DNA from: JAKSCF01 sp028279945
Lineage (GTDB): Bacteria > Bacillota > Clostridia > Peptostreptococcales > JAAYPU01
DNA length: 15,091 bases
Direction of reading: 5' to 3'
Assembly (NCBI GenBank): GCA_028279945.1
Contig: JANQMT010000146.1
Location: forward strand, 1-15,091
Under the pieces are notes generated by a model. It saw only the letters and a list, made by a program, of their open reading frames with translations, did no database searches and had not been told where the DNA came from. Shown one piece after another: positions 1 to 7,427 of this stretch. Position 1 is the first letter of the stretch; each line of letters starts with the position of its first letter. A program made the position numbers and the translations under genes.

Positions 1-83
1 AATGTTGTCTTTCCGTGGTCTACGTGTCCTATTGTTCCAATATTTACGTGGGGTTTGTTTCTTTCAAATTTTGCTTTTGCCAT
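1..83 (-). CDS. tuf: Elongation factor Tu, N-terminal 27 codons (cut by window edge)
   Basis: EF-Tu delivers aminoacyl-tRNA to the ribosome as a GTP complex. Only the start is visible. It reads MAKAKFERNKPHVNIGTIGH and continues into VDHGKTT, which is the G1/P-loop (GHVDHGKT) of EF-Tu. The ATG at 83 is preceded by AAGGAGG at normal spacing. It lies 21 bases after the fusA stop, the usual str-operon order (rpsL-rpsG-fusA-tuf), and is probably cotranscribed with fusA. A second tuf enters the window at the right edge. The identity is certain, but the two copies cannot be compared because different ends are visible. Confidence 0.97.
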   Translation of the reverse strand, partial: MAKAKFERNKPHVNIGTIGHVDHGKTT

Positions 84-104
84 TTCCTTATCCTCCTTAA
101 GTTA

Positions 105-2171
105 TTAACTCTTTATAATTTTTTCACATAAGCTATCCGGCATTTTTTCAAAATGATCAAACTGCATAACATAATTTGCTCTACCCTGTGTCTTAGATCG
201 TAAGTCGGTTGCATATCCAAACATCTCAGATAGCGGTACATAGCCTCTTACAACTTGAGCTCCTGAACGAGCTTCCATACCTTCAATCTTACCTCTTCTT
301 GAATTGATGTCACCAATAACATCACCCATATATTCTTCCGGTACTACTACTTCTATCTTGAAATAAGGCTCTAACAGTACCGGAGTTGCTTTTCTCATGG
401 CTTCTCTAAACGCCATAGAACCTGCGATCTTAAATGCCATTTCAGATGAATCGACTTCATGGTATGAACCATCATACAACTCTACCTTAACATCTACTAC
501 AGGGTACCCTGCTAATGCACCATTTTGCATAGCTTCTTTAATACCATCATCCACTTTAGGGATATATTCTTTTGGAATAGCTCCTCCAACGATTGAATTA
601 ACAAATTGGTATCCTTCTCCTGGCTCTAGTGGAGAAACTTTAATCTTAACGTGTCCGTATTGTCCACGGCCACCGCTTTGCTTAGCATACTTATGGTCAA
701 CATCAGCTGGAGCAGATATAGTCTCTTTGTAAGCAACTTGTGGTTTACCTACGTTGGCTTCAACTTTAAATTCTCTCAACAATCTGTCAACAATAATTTC
801 TAAGTGGAGTTCTCCCATACCGGCAATAATAGTCTGGCCTGTTTCTTCATTGGTAAAAGTTTTAAATGTAGGATCTTCTTCAGCTAATTTAGCCAAAGCA
901 ACACCCATTTTTTCTTGACCGGCCTTTGTTTTAGGTTCAATAGCAATTTCAATAACCGGATCTGGGAATACCATTGACTCTAAGATAACCGGATCTTTAT
1001 CATCACACAATGTGTCACCGGTAGTGGTGTCTTTTAATCCTACTGCGGCTGCAATATCTCCTGCATACACCGTATCAATCTCTTCTCTGCTGTTAGCATG
1101 CATTTGTAGAATGCGGCCTATTCTTTCTTTTTTACCTTTTGTTGAATTATACACATATGATCCAGAGTTTAACTTGCCTGAGTAAACCCTAAAAAATGCT
1201 AACTTACCTACATAAGGATCCGTCATAATTTTAAAAGCTAAAGCAGAGAAAGATATATTTTCATCCGCTTTTCTTTCAATGGTTTCTTCACCATCTTGAG
1301 TCGTTCCTTTAATAGCCGGAATATCTAATGGTGAAGGCATATATTCAACAATAGCATCCAGTAAAATCTGCACACCTTTGTTCTTATATGCTGATCCGCA
1401 GCATACAGGGACAATTTCATTATCTATTGTCATTTTTCTAATAGCTGCTTTTAGTTCATCCGTTGGTATTTCTTCACCTTCAAGGTATTTCATCATCAAT
1501 TCTTCGTCAGCTTCAGCAACCGATTCAAGTAGATTCATTCTCCATTCTTCTGCATCATTCATAATATCCTCTGGAATATCTACAATATCAATTACCTTAC
1601 CTAAATCGTCTTTGTAAATCCTTGCATTCATTTCTACAAGGTCAACAATACCTTCAAAGTGATCTTCTTTTCCTATAGGGAGCTGAATAGGTATTGCGTT
1701 GGCTTTTAACCTATCTTTCATCATTTGAACTACATTATAAAAGTCTGCGCCCATAATATCCATTTTATTCACAAATGCCATTCTAGGCACTTGATATTTT
1801 TCAGCTTGGCGCCAAACCGTTTCTGATTGGGGTTCCACCCCGCCTTTTGCACAAAAAACTGCTACAGATCCATCTAAAACTCGAAGAGATCTTTCTACTT
1901 CTACGGTAAAGTCAACATGGCCTGGCGTATCAATAATATTGATTCGTGTATCTTTCCATTGAGCAGTCGTTGCAGCAGAAGTAATGGTAATACCTCTTTC
2001 CTGTTCCTGCTCCATCCAGTCCATGGTAGCTGCCCCTTCATGTACTTCTCCCAATTTATGTGTTCTTCCGGTATAAAATAGAATTCTTTCTGTTGTCGTT
2101 GTTTTTCCAGCATCAATATGGGCCATAATCCCAATATTTCTGGTCTTTTCTAAGGGGAATTGTCTAGACAA
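105..2171 (-). CDS. fusA: Elongation factor G
   Basis: EF-G is the translocation GTPase of the ribosome and also acts in ribosome recycling. The 688 residues match the normal family length. The G domain is intact: G1 AHIDAGKT at about residues 17-24, the switch I RGITI at 59-63, G3 DTPGH at 81-85 and G4 NKMD at 135-138, followed by domains II-V through to the C terminus. The start is TTG (2169-2171), chosen because AAGGAGGG lies 6 bases upstream, the N terminus (SRQFPLEKTRNIGIMAHIDAGK) aligns with the family, and no in-frame ATG is nearby. It follows rpsG by 42 bases and precedes tuf by 21, so it is almost certainly part of the str operon. The only oddity is the TTG start, which normally lowers initiation efficiency. 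Confidence 0.98.
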   Translation of the reverse strand: MSRQFPLEKTRNIGIMAHIDAGKTTTTERILFYTGRTHKLGEVHEGAATMDWMEQEQERGITITSAATTAQWKDTRINIIDTPGHVDFTVEVERSLRVLDGSVAVFCAKGGVEPQSETVWRQAEKYQVPRMAFVNKMDIMGADFYNVVQMMKDRLKANAIPIQLPIGKEDHFEGIVDLVEMNARIYKDDLGKVIDIVDIPEDIMNDAEEWRMNLLESVAEADEELMMKYLEGEEIPTDELKAAIRKMTIDNEIVPVCCGSAYKNKGVQILLDAIVEYMPSPLDIPAIKGTTQDGEETIERKADENISFSALAFKIMTDPYVGKLAFFRVYSGKLNSGSYVYNSTKGKKERIGRILQMHANSREEIDTVYAGDIAAAVGLKDTTTGDTLCDDKDPVILESMVFPDPVIEIAIEPKTKAGQEKMGVALAKLAEEDPTFKTFTNEETGQTIIAGMGELHLEIIVDRLLREFKVEANVGKPQVAYKETISAPADVDHKYAKQSGGRGQYGHVKIKVSPLEPGEGYQFVNSIVGGAIPKEYIPKVDDGIKEAMQNGALAGYPVVDVKVELYDGSYHEVDSSEMAFKIAGSMAFREAMRKATPVLLEPYFKIEVVVPEEYMGDVIGDINSRRGKIEGMEARSGAQVVRGYVPLSEMFGYATDLRSKTQGRANYVMQFDHFEKMPDSLCEKIIKS

Positions 2172-2213
2172 AGTGATCCCTCCTTTCCTACAATACTAAA
2201 TTTAAACTTTATA

Positions 2214-2684
2214 TTACCACCTATAATGTGCAAATGCTTTATTAGCTTCAGCCATTTTATGTGTGTCTTCTTTTTTCTTCACAGAAGCTCCGGTATTATT
2301 GGCAGCATCCATGATCTCCTTGGCAAGTCTTTCTTGCATTGTTTTTTCGCCTCTAGCACGTGTATATTTGGTTAACCATCTCAATCCAAGCGTTTGACGT
2401 CTTTCAGGTCTTACTTCGATTGGCACTTGATAGTTGGCACCACCCACACGTCTAGCCTTTACTTCTAATACCGGCATAATATTATTCATTGCTTTATCGA
2501 AAACTTCCAAAGGGTCATTTCCCGTCGTCTCTTTGATGGTTTCAAATGCATTGTAAACAATTCTTTGAGCAGTTCCTTTTTTTCCATCAAGCATGATATT
2601 ATTAATTAATTTAGCAACTACTTTGCTTCCATGTACAGGATCTGGAAGCACTTCTCTCTTTGGCGTATTTCCTTTTCTTGGCAC
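2214..2684 (-). CDS. rpsG: 30S ribosomal protein S7
   Basis: S7 binds the 3' major domain of 16S rRNA, nucleates assembly of the 30S head and lines the E site. The start is placed at GTG (2682-2684). This gives 156 residues, the standard bacterial length, with the canonical N terminus (M/V)PRKGNTPKREVLPDP, and AAGGAGG (2693-2699) sits 8 bases upstream. An in-frame ATG at 2717 would add 11 residues that simply translate the SD region and can be discarded. Family hallmarks include KLINNIMLDGKKG, the VGGANYQVP loop, RPERRQTLGLRWL and the C-terminal MAEANKAFAHYRW. The gap to rpsL carries an elaborate fold (2716-2794) that ends just before the SD, a natural place for feedback by S7, as known in E. 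coli. Confidence 0.98.
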   Translation of the reverse strand: MPRKGNTPKREVLPDPVHGSKVVAKLINNIMLDGKKGTAQRIVYNAFETIKETTGNDPLEVFDKAMNNIMPVLEVKARRVGGANYQVPIEVRPERRQTLGLRWLTKYTRARGEKTMQERLAKEIMDAANNTGASVKKKEDTHKMAEANKAFAHYRW

Positions 2685-2715
2685 TTCTCTTCCCTCCTTA
2701 AACATAAATTTGTTC

Positions 2716-2794
2716 ATCGGTACTCGATAGCAATGCTATCGCTGTGCATATATCTAATATATATATAAACCCTCAGTTGAGGTGCACTACCGAT
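2716..2794 (-). promoter_or_regulatory. Structured rpsL-rpsG intercistronic element (candidate S7 operator)
   Basis: On the transcribed strand this 79-base segment folds into a closed multi-arm structure. P1 is ATCGGTA (2788-2794) paired with TACCGAT (2716-2722). P2 is GTGCA (2783-2787) with TGCAC (2744-2748), and inside it is the hairpin CCTC-AACT-GAGG (2771-2782) plus an ATATAT pair (2761-2766 with 2748-2753, sharing one base with P2). P3 is CGATAGC-ATT-GCTATCG (2725-2741). All these pairings are seen directly. P1 begins 4 bases after the rpsL stop and ends 16 bases before the rpsG SD. In E. coli the rpsL-rpsG spacer is the S7 repressor site; that this element does the same is an inference from position, and I see no specific S7-binding motif. 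Confidence 0.6.
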
Positions 2795-2798
2795 TTAA

Positions 2799-3212
2799 TT
2801 ATTTCTTTGGTCTTTTAGCTCCATACTTAGAACGAGCTTGATTCCTATTAGCCACGCCAGCTGTATCCAACGTACCTCTAATAATGTGGTATCGAACACC
2901 AGGAAGGTCTTTTACTCTTCCTCCTCTGATTAACACAACACTATGTTCCTGCAAATTGTGTCCTATTCCAGGAATATAAGCTGTTACTTCAATACCATTA
3001 GTAAGACGAACTCTGGCAACCTTTCTCAATGCAGAGTTAGGCTTTTTAGGAGTAACCGTTTTTACGGAAGTACATACACCTCTTTTTTGAGGAGCGTTAA
3101 TTTCTGTAGGAACTCTTTTTAGAGAGTTAAAACCTCTTAAAAGTGCAGGTGAAGTCGACTTGTATTCTGTCTTTTCTCTTCCTTTTCTTACTAACTGATT
3201 AATGGTTGGCAT
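2799..3212 (-). CDS. rpsL: 30S ribosomal protein S12
   Basis: S12 sits at the decoding centre and monitors codon-anticodon pairing. It has 137 residues, the Bacillota form, with the extra N-terminal segment (residues about 12-25) compared with the 124-residue E. coli protein. TPKKPNSALRKVARV spans residues 54-68 and RGGRVKDLPGVRYH spans 96-109. K56 and K101, the lysines whose replacement gives streptomycin resistance, are both wild type. D102 corresponds to the aspartate that RimO methylthiolates in other bacteria. The ATG at 3212 is preceded by AAGGAGG with an 11-base spacer. It follows the L7Ae-like gene by 127 bases and leads into rpsG, forming the start of the classical str operon. Confidence 0.99.
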   Translation of the reverse strand: MPTINQLVRKGREKTEYKSTSPALLRGFNSLKRVPTEINAPQKRGVCTSVKTVTPKKPNSALRKVARVRLTNGIEVTAYIPGIGHNLQEHSVVLIRGGRVKDLPGVRYHIIRGTLDTAGVANRNQARSKYGAKRPKK

Positions 3213-3247
3213 TGGTTTTTACACCTCCTTTTTGATTTGTATATATA

Positions 3248-3264
3248 TTATAGTTTTACTATAA
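3248..3264. repeat. Inverted repeat in the rpsL leader
   Basis: TTATAGT and ACTATAA are perfect 7-base arms around a 3-base centre, located about 35-50 bases upstream of the rpsL ATG. The same stretch contains a TATAAT (minus strand, just upstream of the repeat), but no good -35 lies at 16-18 bases; the nearest, TTGAGA, is 20 bases away. The repeat could be a small leader hairpin or an operator-like site. In such AT-rich DNA it may also be chance. Confidence 0.3.
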
Positions 3265-3339
3265 CCATGCATTATAATTCAAGATTTATCATTTGATCTC
3301 AATTTTAACACAAAATTTCCTTCAAATTTATATCTTAAA

Positions 3340-3588
3340 TCACTCTTTCAGGATGCCTGCTACTGCCGCACCCACCGAGATGCCGCAGTTTTTACCTAGT
3401 TTTTTCATAGAAGCAACCTGCGTTATCTGAATGTTCTTTTTTTCAGCCATTTCTTTGATTTCTCTTATCACATAATTTTCTGCATCTTGAGCAATATATA
3501 GTTCTATTACTCGATCTTCCTTTAGTGATTTTAACGTTTGTTTAGTACCAACTACTAACAGTCCTTTTATCCTGTATTCGGAAAGCAT
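3340..3588 (-). CDS. rplGB: L7Ae-family K-turn RNA-binding protein (YbxF/RplGB-like)
   Basis: This is a small RNA-binding protein of the L7Ae/L30e/Gadd45 fold that recognises kink-turn RNA. B. subtilis YbxF, encoded at the same place between rpoC and rpsL, has 82 residues, exactly the length here. Visible hallmarks are the N-terminal GLLVVGTKQTLKSLKEDRV (strand plus RNA-facing helix), IELYIAQDAE in the centre, and the C-terminal KLGKNCGISVGAAVAGIL, the conserved L7Ae-like signature loop. The ATG at 3588 has AAGGAGG upstream at about 8 bases. Its precise cellular role in bacteria is not settled, and ribosome association and K-turn stabilisation have been reported for the family. The upstream 284 bases are rich in hairpins, one of them ending 4 bases before the ribosome-binding region. 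Confidence 0.93.
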   Translation of the reverse strand: MLSEYRIKGLLVVGTKQTLKSLKEDRVIELYIAQDAENYVIREIKEMAEKKNIQITQVASMKKLGKNCGISVGAAVAGILKE

Positions 3589-3606
3589 TAGGATACCCTC
3601 CTTTAT

Positions 3607-3648
3607 GACCTAACAGCAATTTCTAATTGCGTCGTAGGTCAAACGCAA
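3607..3648 (-). promoter_or_regulatory. Alternative hairpins just before the L7Ae-like gene
   Basis: On the transcribed strand, GACCTA (3635-3640) pairs with TAGGTC (3607-3612), enclosing GCAATT-AGA-AATTGC (3616-3630). This makes a two-storey hairpin with a 4x3 internal loop that ends 4 bases from AAGGAGG. A competing pairing, TTGCGT (3643-3648) with ACGCAA (3627-3632), uses part of the same bases and traps GACCTA in its loop, so the two cannot coexist. The pairings are seen directly; a regulatory switch is inferred. The internal loop is not a canonical kink-turn by eye. Confidence 0.45.
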
Positions 3649-3677
3649 CGAGAAAGAAATCTTTGATTTCGTCTTCG
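3649..3677 (-). repeat. Leader hairpin upstream of the L7Ae-like gene
   Basis: A core stem GAAATC-AAA-GATTTC (3656-3670) extends outward with two mismatches and one wobble to 3649 and 3677 (11 of 13 positions pair, counting the core). There is no U-tract after it, so it is not a simple intrinsic terminator. It lies directly upstream of the alternative hairpins at 3607-3648 and may be part of the same folded leader. Confidence 0.4.
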
Positions 3678-3721
3678 AGACTGCGAAACCCACTATTATC
3701 ATCAAAATTACTGATAGCCGT

Positions 3722-3751
3722 ATTATATTTTTAATACCTATACATTGATAA
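3722..3751 (-). promoter_or_regulatory. Possible promoter for the L7Ae-like gene/str operon
   Basis: A perfect -10 TATAAT (3722-3727) is preceded at 18 bases by TTATCA (3746-3751), a 4/6 match to TTGACA. Transcription from here would give a leader of about 125 bases containing the hairpins at 3607-3677. The -35 is weak and overlaps the foot of the hairpin at 3750-3793, so this is a low-confidence call. Confidence 0.3.
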
Positions 3752-3793
3752 GGGAAAATTGTACAATCAATGACTTATTGAACAATTTCCCTT
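3750..3793. repeat. Long hairpin after rpoC
   Basis: AAGGGAAATTGT and ACAATTTTCCCTT form a 12-pair stem with one bulged T. Inside, TCAAT-AAGTC-ATTGA adds five more pairs with a TTGT bulge. It stands 80 bases after the rpoC stop. No U-tract follows on the transcribed strand, whereas the plus strand continues AATATTTTTG, so it looks more like an RNA-processing or stabilising hairpin than a clean terminator for rpoC. The terminator function is uncertain. Confidence 0.45.
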
Positions 3794-3872
3794 AATATTT
3801 TTGAACTGTATATTATTTTTCCACTACATCCCATAATGCACTACAGTAGTATATCACCAACATTTATCGCTG

Positions 3873-6800
3873 TCAAATAATTTCCTCAGTATCTATGGTC
3901 ATGTCAGTCATATCGTCATGTTCTATAGCAATATGCTTGTATCTTTTCATTCCTGTACCGGCAGGAATTAACTTACCAATGATGACATTTTCTTTTAATC
4001 CCATTAGTCGATCATTCTTACCTTTGATAGCTGCATCCGTTAACACTCTGGTAGTTTCCTGGAATGAAGCCGCTGATAAGAAAGAATTGGTGGCCAGTGA
4101 TGCTTTGGTTATTCCAAGAAGTGTCGCTTTTCCTTTTGCGGATTCGCCGCCTCCACCAGTCGCTTGTTCATTAGCTTCTTCAAATTCGTGCATATTATAC
4201 AAACCGCCGGGTAATAAATGTGTGTCGCCGGCTTCTTCGATCTTAATCTTAGATAACATTTGACTTACAATCACTTCTATGTGCTTATCATTGATATCTA
4301 CACCTTGCAGCCTGTATACCCTTTGAACTTCTTTTACCAAATATTGATAAACACCTTCAATGCCTTTAATTCTTAAAATGTCATGAGGATTAATAGAACC
4401 TTGGGTAAGTTCATCCCCGGCGTTAATATAATCGCCGTCCTTGACCTTTAATCTAGATCCATAAGGAATATTATACTTGCCTTCTTCACCATTATTCCCA
4501 GTTACCATAATCTCAGTATTTCTTTTGGTTCCTTTAATGGTGATAACACCGGCAATCTCAGAAATAACAGCCAAACCTTTTGGCTTTCTGGCTTCAAAGA
4601 GCTCCTCAACCCTTGGCAAACCTTGAGTGATATCGCTGCCTGCAACCCCGCCTGTATGGAAAGTTCTCATGGTCAGCTGTGTCCCCGGCTCTCCAATAGA
4701 TTGAGCTGCAATAATTCCTACGGATTCTCCTATGTTAACCAGTTCTCCTGTTGCTAGGTTTTTACCGTAGCACTTAGAGCAAACACCATTGCGCGTTTTG
4801 CATGTCAAAGCTGATCTAATTTTAACAATTTCTATTCCGGCTTTTTCTATTGTTTCTGCTTCTTCTTCTACAATAATATCTTGTGCCTTAATAATGACTT
4901 TTCCTGTTTTAGGATTAACAATATCTTCTCCGGCAAATCTACCGTTAATTCTATCTTTTAGTGGTTCAATGACTTCTTTTCCGTCTACAAAAGCTTTGAC
5001 TTCTACTGTATTGGAAGTACCACAGTCGATCTCTCTTATTATTACATTATGGCTAACATCCACAAGACGTCTTGTGAGATAACCCGAGTCAGCTGTTCTA
5101 AGCGCTGTATCCGCCAACCCTTTTCTAGCTCCATTGGTTGAAATGAAGTACTCTAATACAGATAATCCTTCACGGAAGTTTGACTTAATGGGTATTTCAA
5201 TGGTATGACCGGATGCATTAGCCATCAGACCACGCATACCGCCAATCTGGCGAATCTGGCTCTTACTTCCTCTTGCGCCTGAGTGTGCCATAATAAATAA
5301 GTTATTTAATTTTCCAAGAGTACCCATCAATGCGTCAGCTACTTCCTCTGTTGCTTGCTGCCATGTTTGGATAACTTTTTCATATCTTTCTTCGTTAGAA
5401 ATAAGACCTCTTCTATATGCTTTTTCATACTTATCTACTTGCTCATTTGCTTCTGATAAGATCATATTTTTTTCTTCAGGGATTTTCATATCCGATATGC
5501 TAATGGTAATGGCACCAATAGTAGAGTAATGAAATCCCATGGATTTAATATGATCAAGCATTTTAGCGGTTTCGGTATTTCCTAACTTTCTAAAACATTT
5601 ATCGATAATCAAACCTAATCGTTTTTTATCACATAAGAAATCCACCTCAAGTGAATGCTTATCATTATTTCGATTGACAAACCCTAAATCTTGAGGAATT
5701 TTTTCATTGAAAATAAATCTTCCAACAGTAGATTCTACAAGCTTTGGAGTTTCTCCACCTACACCAGTTTTTCTTACTTTAACTCGAGCATGAAGGCCAA
5801 CAGCTCCCGTTCTATATGCCATCAGCATCTCATCGAAATCTTTAAATATCTTTCCTTCGCCTTTTTCACCTTCTACTTCAACCGTCAAGTAATAGCTGCC
5901 AAGCACCATATCCTGAGTTGGCGTTGTAATCGGCGCGCCATCTTTCGGTGCAAGAATATTATTAACAGAAAGCATCAAGAATCTTGCTTCTGATTGCGCT
6001 TCAACTGAAAGGGGAACGTGAACTGCCATTTGGTCACCGTCAAAGTCGGCATTATATGCCGTACAAACTAAAGGATGAAGCTTAATGGCTTTCCCTTCAA
6101 CCAATATGGGTTCAAAGGCTTGAATTCCCAATCTATGCAATGTGGGTGCACGGTTTAACAGTACCGGATGCTCTTTGATGACTTCTTCCAATACATCCCA
6201 TACTTCTGTTCGTACTCTTTCAACCATGCGTTTAGCACTTTTTATATTATGAGAAAGTCCATCTTCAACCAACCTTTTCATAATGAACGGCTTGAATAGT
6301 TCAAGGGCCATTTTCTTAGGTAAACCACATTGGTAGAATTTAAGCTCAGGTCCAACTACAATTACAGAACGTCCGGAATAGTCAACACGCTTTCCAAGCA
6401 GGTTTTGTCTAAATCGTCCTTGCTTACCTTTCAACATATCTGATAATGACTTTAATGGTCGATTACCGGGACCTGTTACAGGTCTACCCCTTCTACCATT
6501 ATCTATTAATGCATCGACAGCCTCTTGGAGCATTCTTTTTTCATTTCTTACAATGATATCAGGTGCGCCAAGATCCAATAACCTTTTCAACCGGTTATTC
6601 CTGTTAATAACACGTCTATACAAATCATTTAGGTCAGAAGTAGCAAATCGTCCTCCATCCAACTGTACCATAGGTCTAAGATCCGGAGGTATAATAGGAA
6701 TCGCTTCTAATATCATCCATTCCGGATTATTACCGGATTGCCTTAGTGCTTCTACAACTTCAAGCCTTCTTACGGTTCTTACTTTTTTCTGACCGGTACT

Positions 6801-7391
6801 ATCTTTCAATTTTTTTCTTAAGTCTACAGCAAGTTTTTCAAGATCTATATCTGCCAACAATTCTTTAATGGCTTCAGCTCCCATACCTGCTTTGAAACCA
6901 TTCTTATATTTGTCTTTATATTCCCTGTACTCCTGCTCACTTAATAATTGTTTATATGATAAAGGTGTATCCTTTGCATCTGTAACCACATATGATGCAA
7001 AGTATAAAATCTTTTCCAATGATCTTGGTGACATATCCAGAACTAACCCCATTCTGCTTGGTATCCCTTTAAAATACCAAATATGAGATACAGGCGCTGC
7101 TAATTCAATATGTCCCATTCTTTCTCTTCTTACTTTTGATTTGGTGACTTCAACGCCACATCGGTCACAAACAATACCTTTATATCGTATTCTTTTGTAT
7201 TTTCCACAGTGGCATTCCCAGTCTTTAGTAGGCCCAAATATTTTTTCACAGAACAAACCTTCTTTTTCAGGTTTAAGTGTTCTATAATTGATAGTTTCAG
7301 GTTTTTTGACTTCACCCTTGGACCAGCTTCTTATTTTCTCAGGTGATGCAAGACCTATTTTTAATGATTCAAAGTTATTGAGTTCGTACAA
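3873..7391 (-). CDS. rpoC: RNA polymerase beta-prime subunit
   Basis: This is the catalytic clamp subunit of RNA polymerase, with 1172 residues and full length for Clostridia. The N-terminal zinc ribbon has C60, C62, C75 and C78. The active-site loop NADFDGDQ is at 447-454, with the three Mg-binding aspartates intact. The second zinc site is C790, C864, C871 and C874, and the trigger-loop region with QLTMRTFHTGG is at about 905-915. The start is TTG (7389-7391); no in-frame ATG lies upstream, and MYELNNFESLKIGLASPEKIR is the family N terminus. The SD-like GGAAGGGAG sits 9 bases upstream. The gene follows rpoB by 36 bases and is surely cotranscribed. The SD and the TTG lie in opposite arms of a 5-pair hairpin, suggesting dependence on ribosomes arriving from rpoB. 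Confidence 0.99.
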   Translation of the reverse strand: MYELNNFESLKIGLASPEKIRSWSKGEVKKPETINYRTLKPEKEGLFCEKIFGPTKDWECHCGKYKRIRYKGIVCDRCGVEVTKSKVRRERMGHIELAAPVSHIWYFKGIPSRMGLVLDMSPRSLEKILYFASYVVTDAKDTPLSYKQLLSEQEYREYKDKYKNGFKAGMGAEAIKELLADIDLEKLAVDLRKKLKDSTGQKKVRTVRRLEVVEALRQSGNNPEWMILEAIPIIPPDLRPMVQLDGGRFATSDLNDLYRRVINRNNRLKRLLDLGAPDIIVRNEKRMLQEAVDALIDNGRRGRPVTGPGNRPLKSLSDMLKGKQGRFRQNLLGKRVDYSGRSVIVVGPELKFYQCGLPKKMALELFKPFIMKRLVEDGLSHNIKSAKRMVERVRTEVWDVLEEVIKEHPVLLNRAPTLHRLGIQAFEPILVEGKAIKLHPLVCTAYNADFDGDQMAVHVPLSVEAQSEARFLMLSVNNILAPKDGAPITTPTQDMVLGSYYLTVEVEGEKGEGKIFKDFDEMLMAYRTGAVGLHARVKVRKTGVGGETPKLVESTVGRFIFNEKIPQDLGFVNRNNDKHSLEVDFLCDKKRLGLIIDKCFRKLGNTETAKMLDHIKSMGFHYSTIGAITISISDMKIPEEKNMILSEANEQVDKYEKAYRRGLISNEERYEKVIQTWQQATEEVADALMGTLGKLNNLFIMAHSGARGSKSQIRQIGGMRGLMANASGHTIEIPIKSNFREGLSVLEYFISTNGARKGLADTALRTADSGYLTRRLVDVSHNVIIREIDCGTSNTVEVKAFVDGKEVIEPLKDRINGRFAGEDIVNPKTGKVIIKAQDIIVEEEAETIEKAGIEIVKIRSALTCKTRNGVCSKCYGKNLATGELVNIGESVGIIAAQSIGEPGTQLTMRTFHTGGVAGSDITQGLPRVEELFEARKPKGLAVISEIAGVITIKGTKRNTEIMVTGNNGEEGKYNIPYGSRLKVKDGDYINAGDELTQGSINPHDILRIKGIEGVYQYLVKEVQRVYRLQGVDINDKHIEVIVSQMLSKIKIEEAGDTHLLPGGLYNMHEFEEANEQATGGGGESAKGKATLLGITKASLATNSFLSAASFQETTRVLTDAAIKGKNDRLMGLKENVIIGKLIPAGTGMKRYKHIAIEHDDMTDMTIDTEEII

Positions 7392-7407
7392 GGGGGCTCG
7401 CTCCCTT
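7390..7407 (-). promoter_or_regulatory. Hairpin covering the rpoC ribosome-binding site and TTG start
   Basis: On the transcript, AAGGG (7403-7407, the SD core) can pair with CCCTT (7390-7394), whose last two bases are the TT of the rpoC TTG start. The loop is 8 bases. It is a locally GC-rich patch in an otherwise AT-rich spacer. Five pairs is modest, so folding in vivo is an inference. Confidence 0.4.
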
Positions 7408-7427
7408 CCTAAATTATTTTAAAATCT

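Noticed and set aside
2685..2717. ATG-started 167-residue version of S7
   Set aside because: The additional 11 residues translate the SD itself. The GTG start gives the standard 156-residue protein.
3895..4263. Plus-strand open frames inside rpoC, and similar ones inside fusA, rpoB, rplL and others
   Set aside because: They lie antisense to strongly conserved genes, have no SD or known family, and their composition is the complement of the real coding frame.
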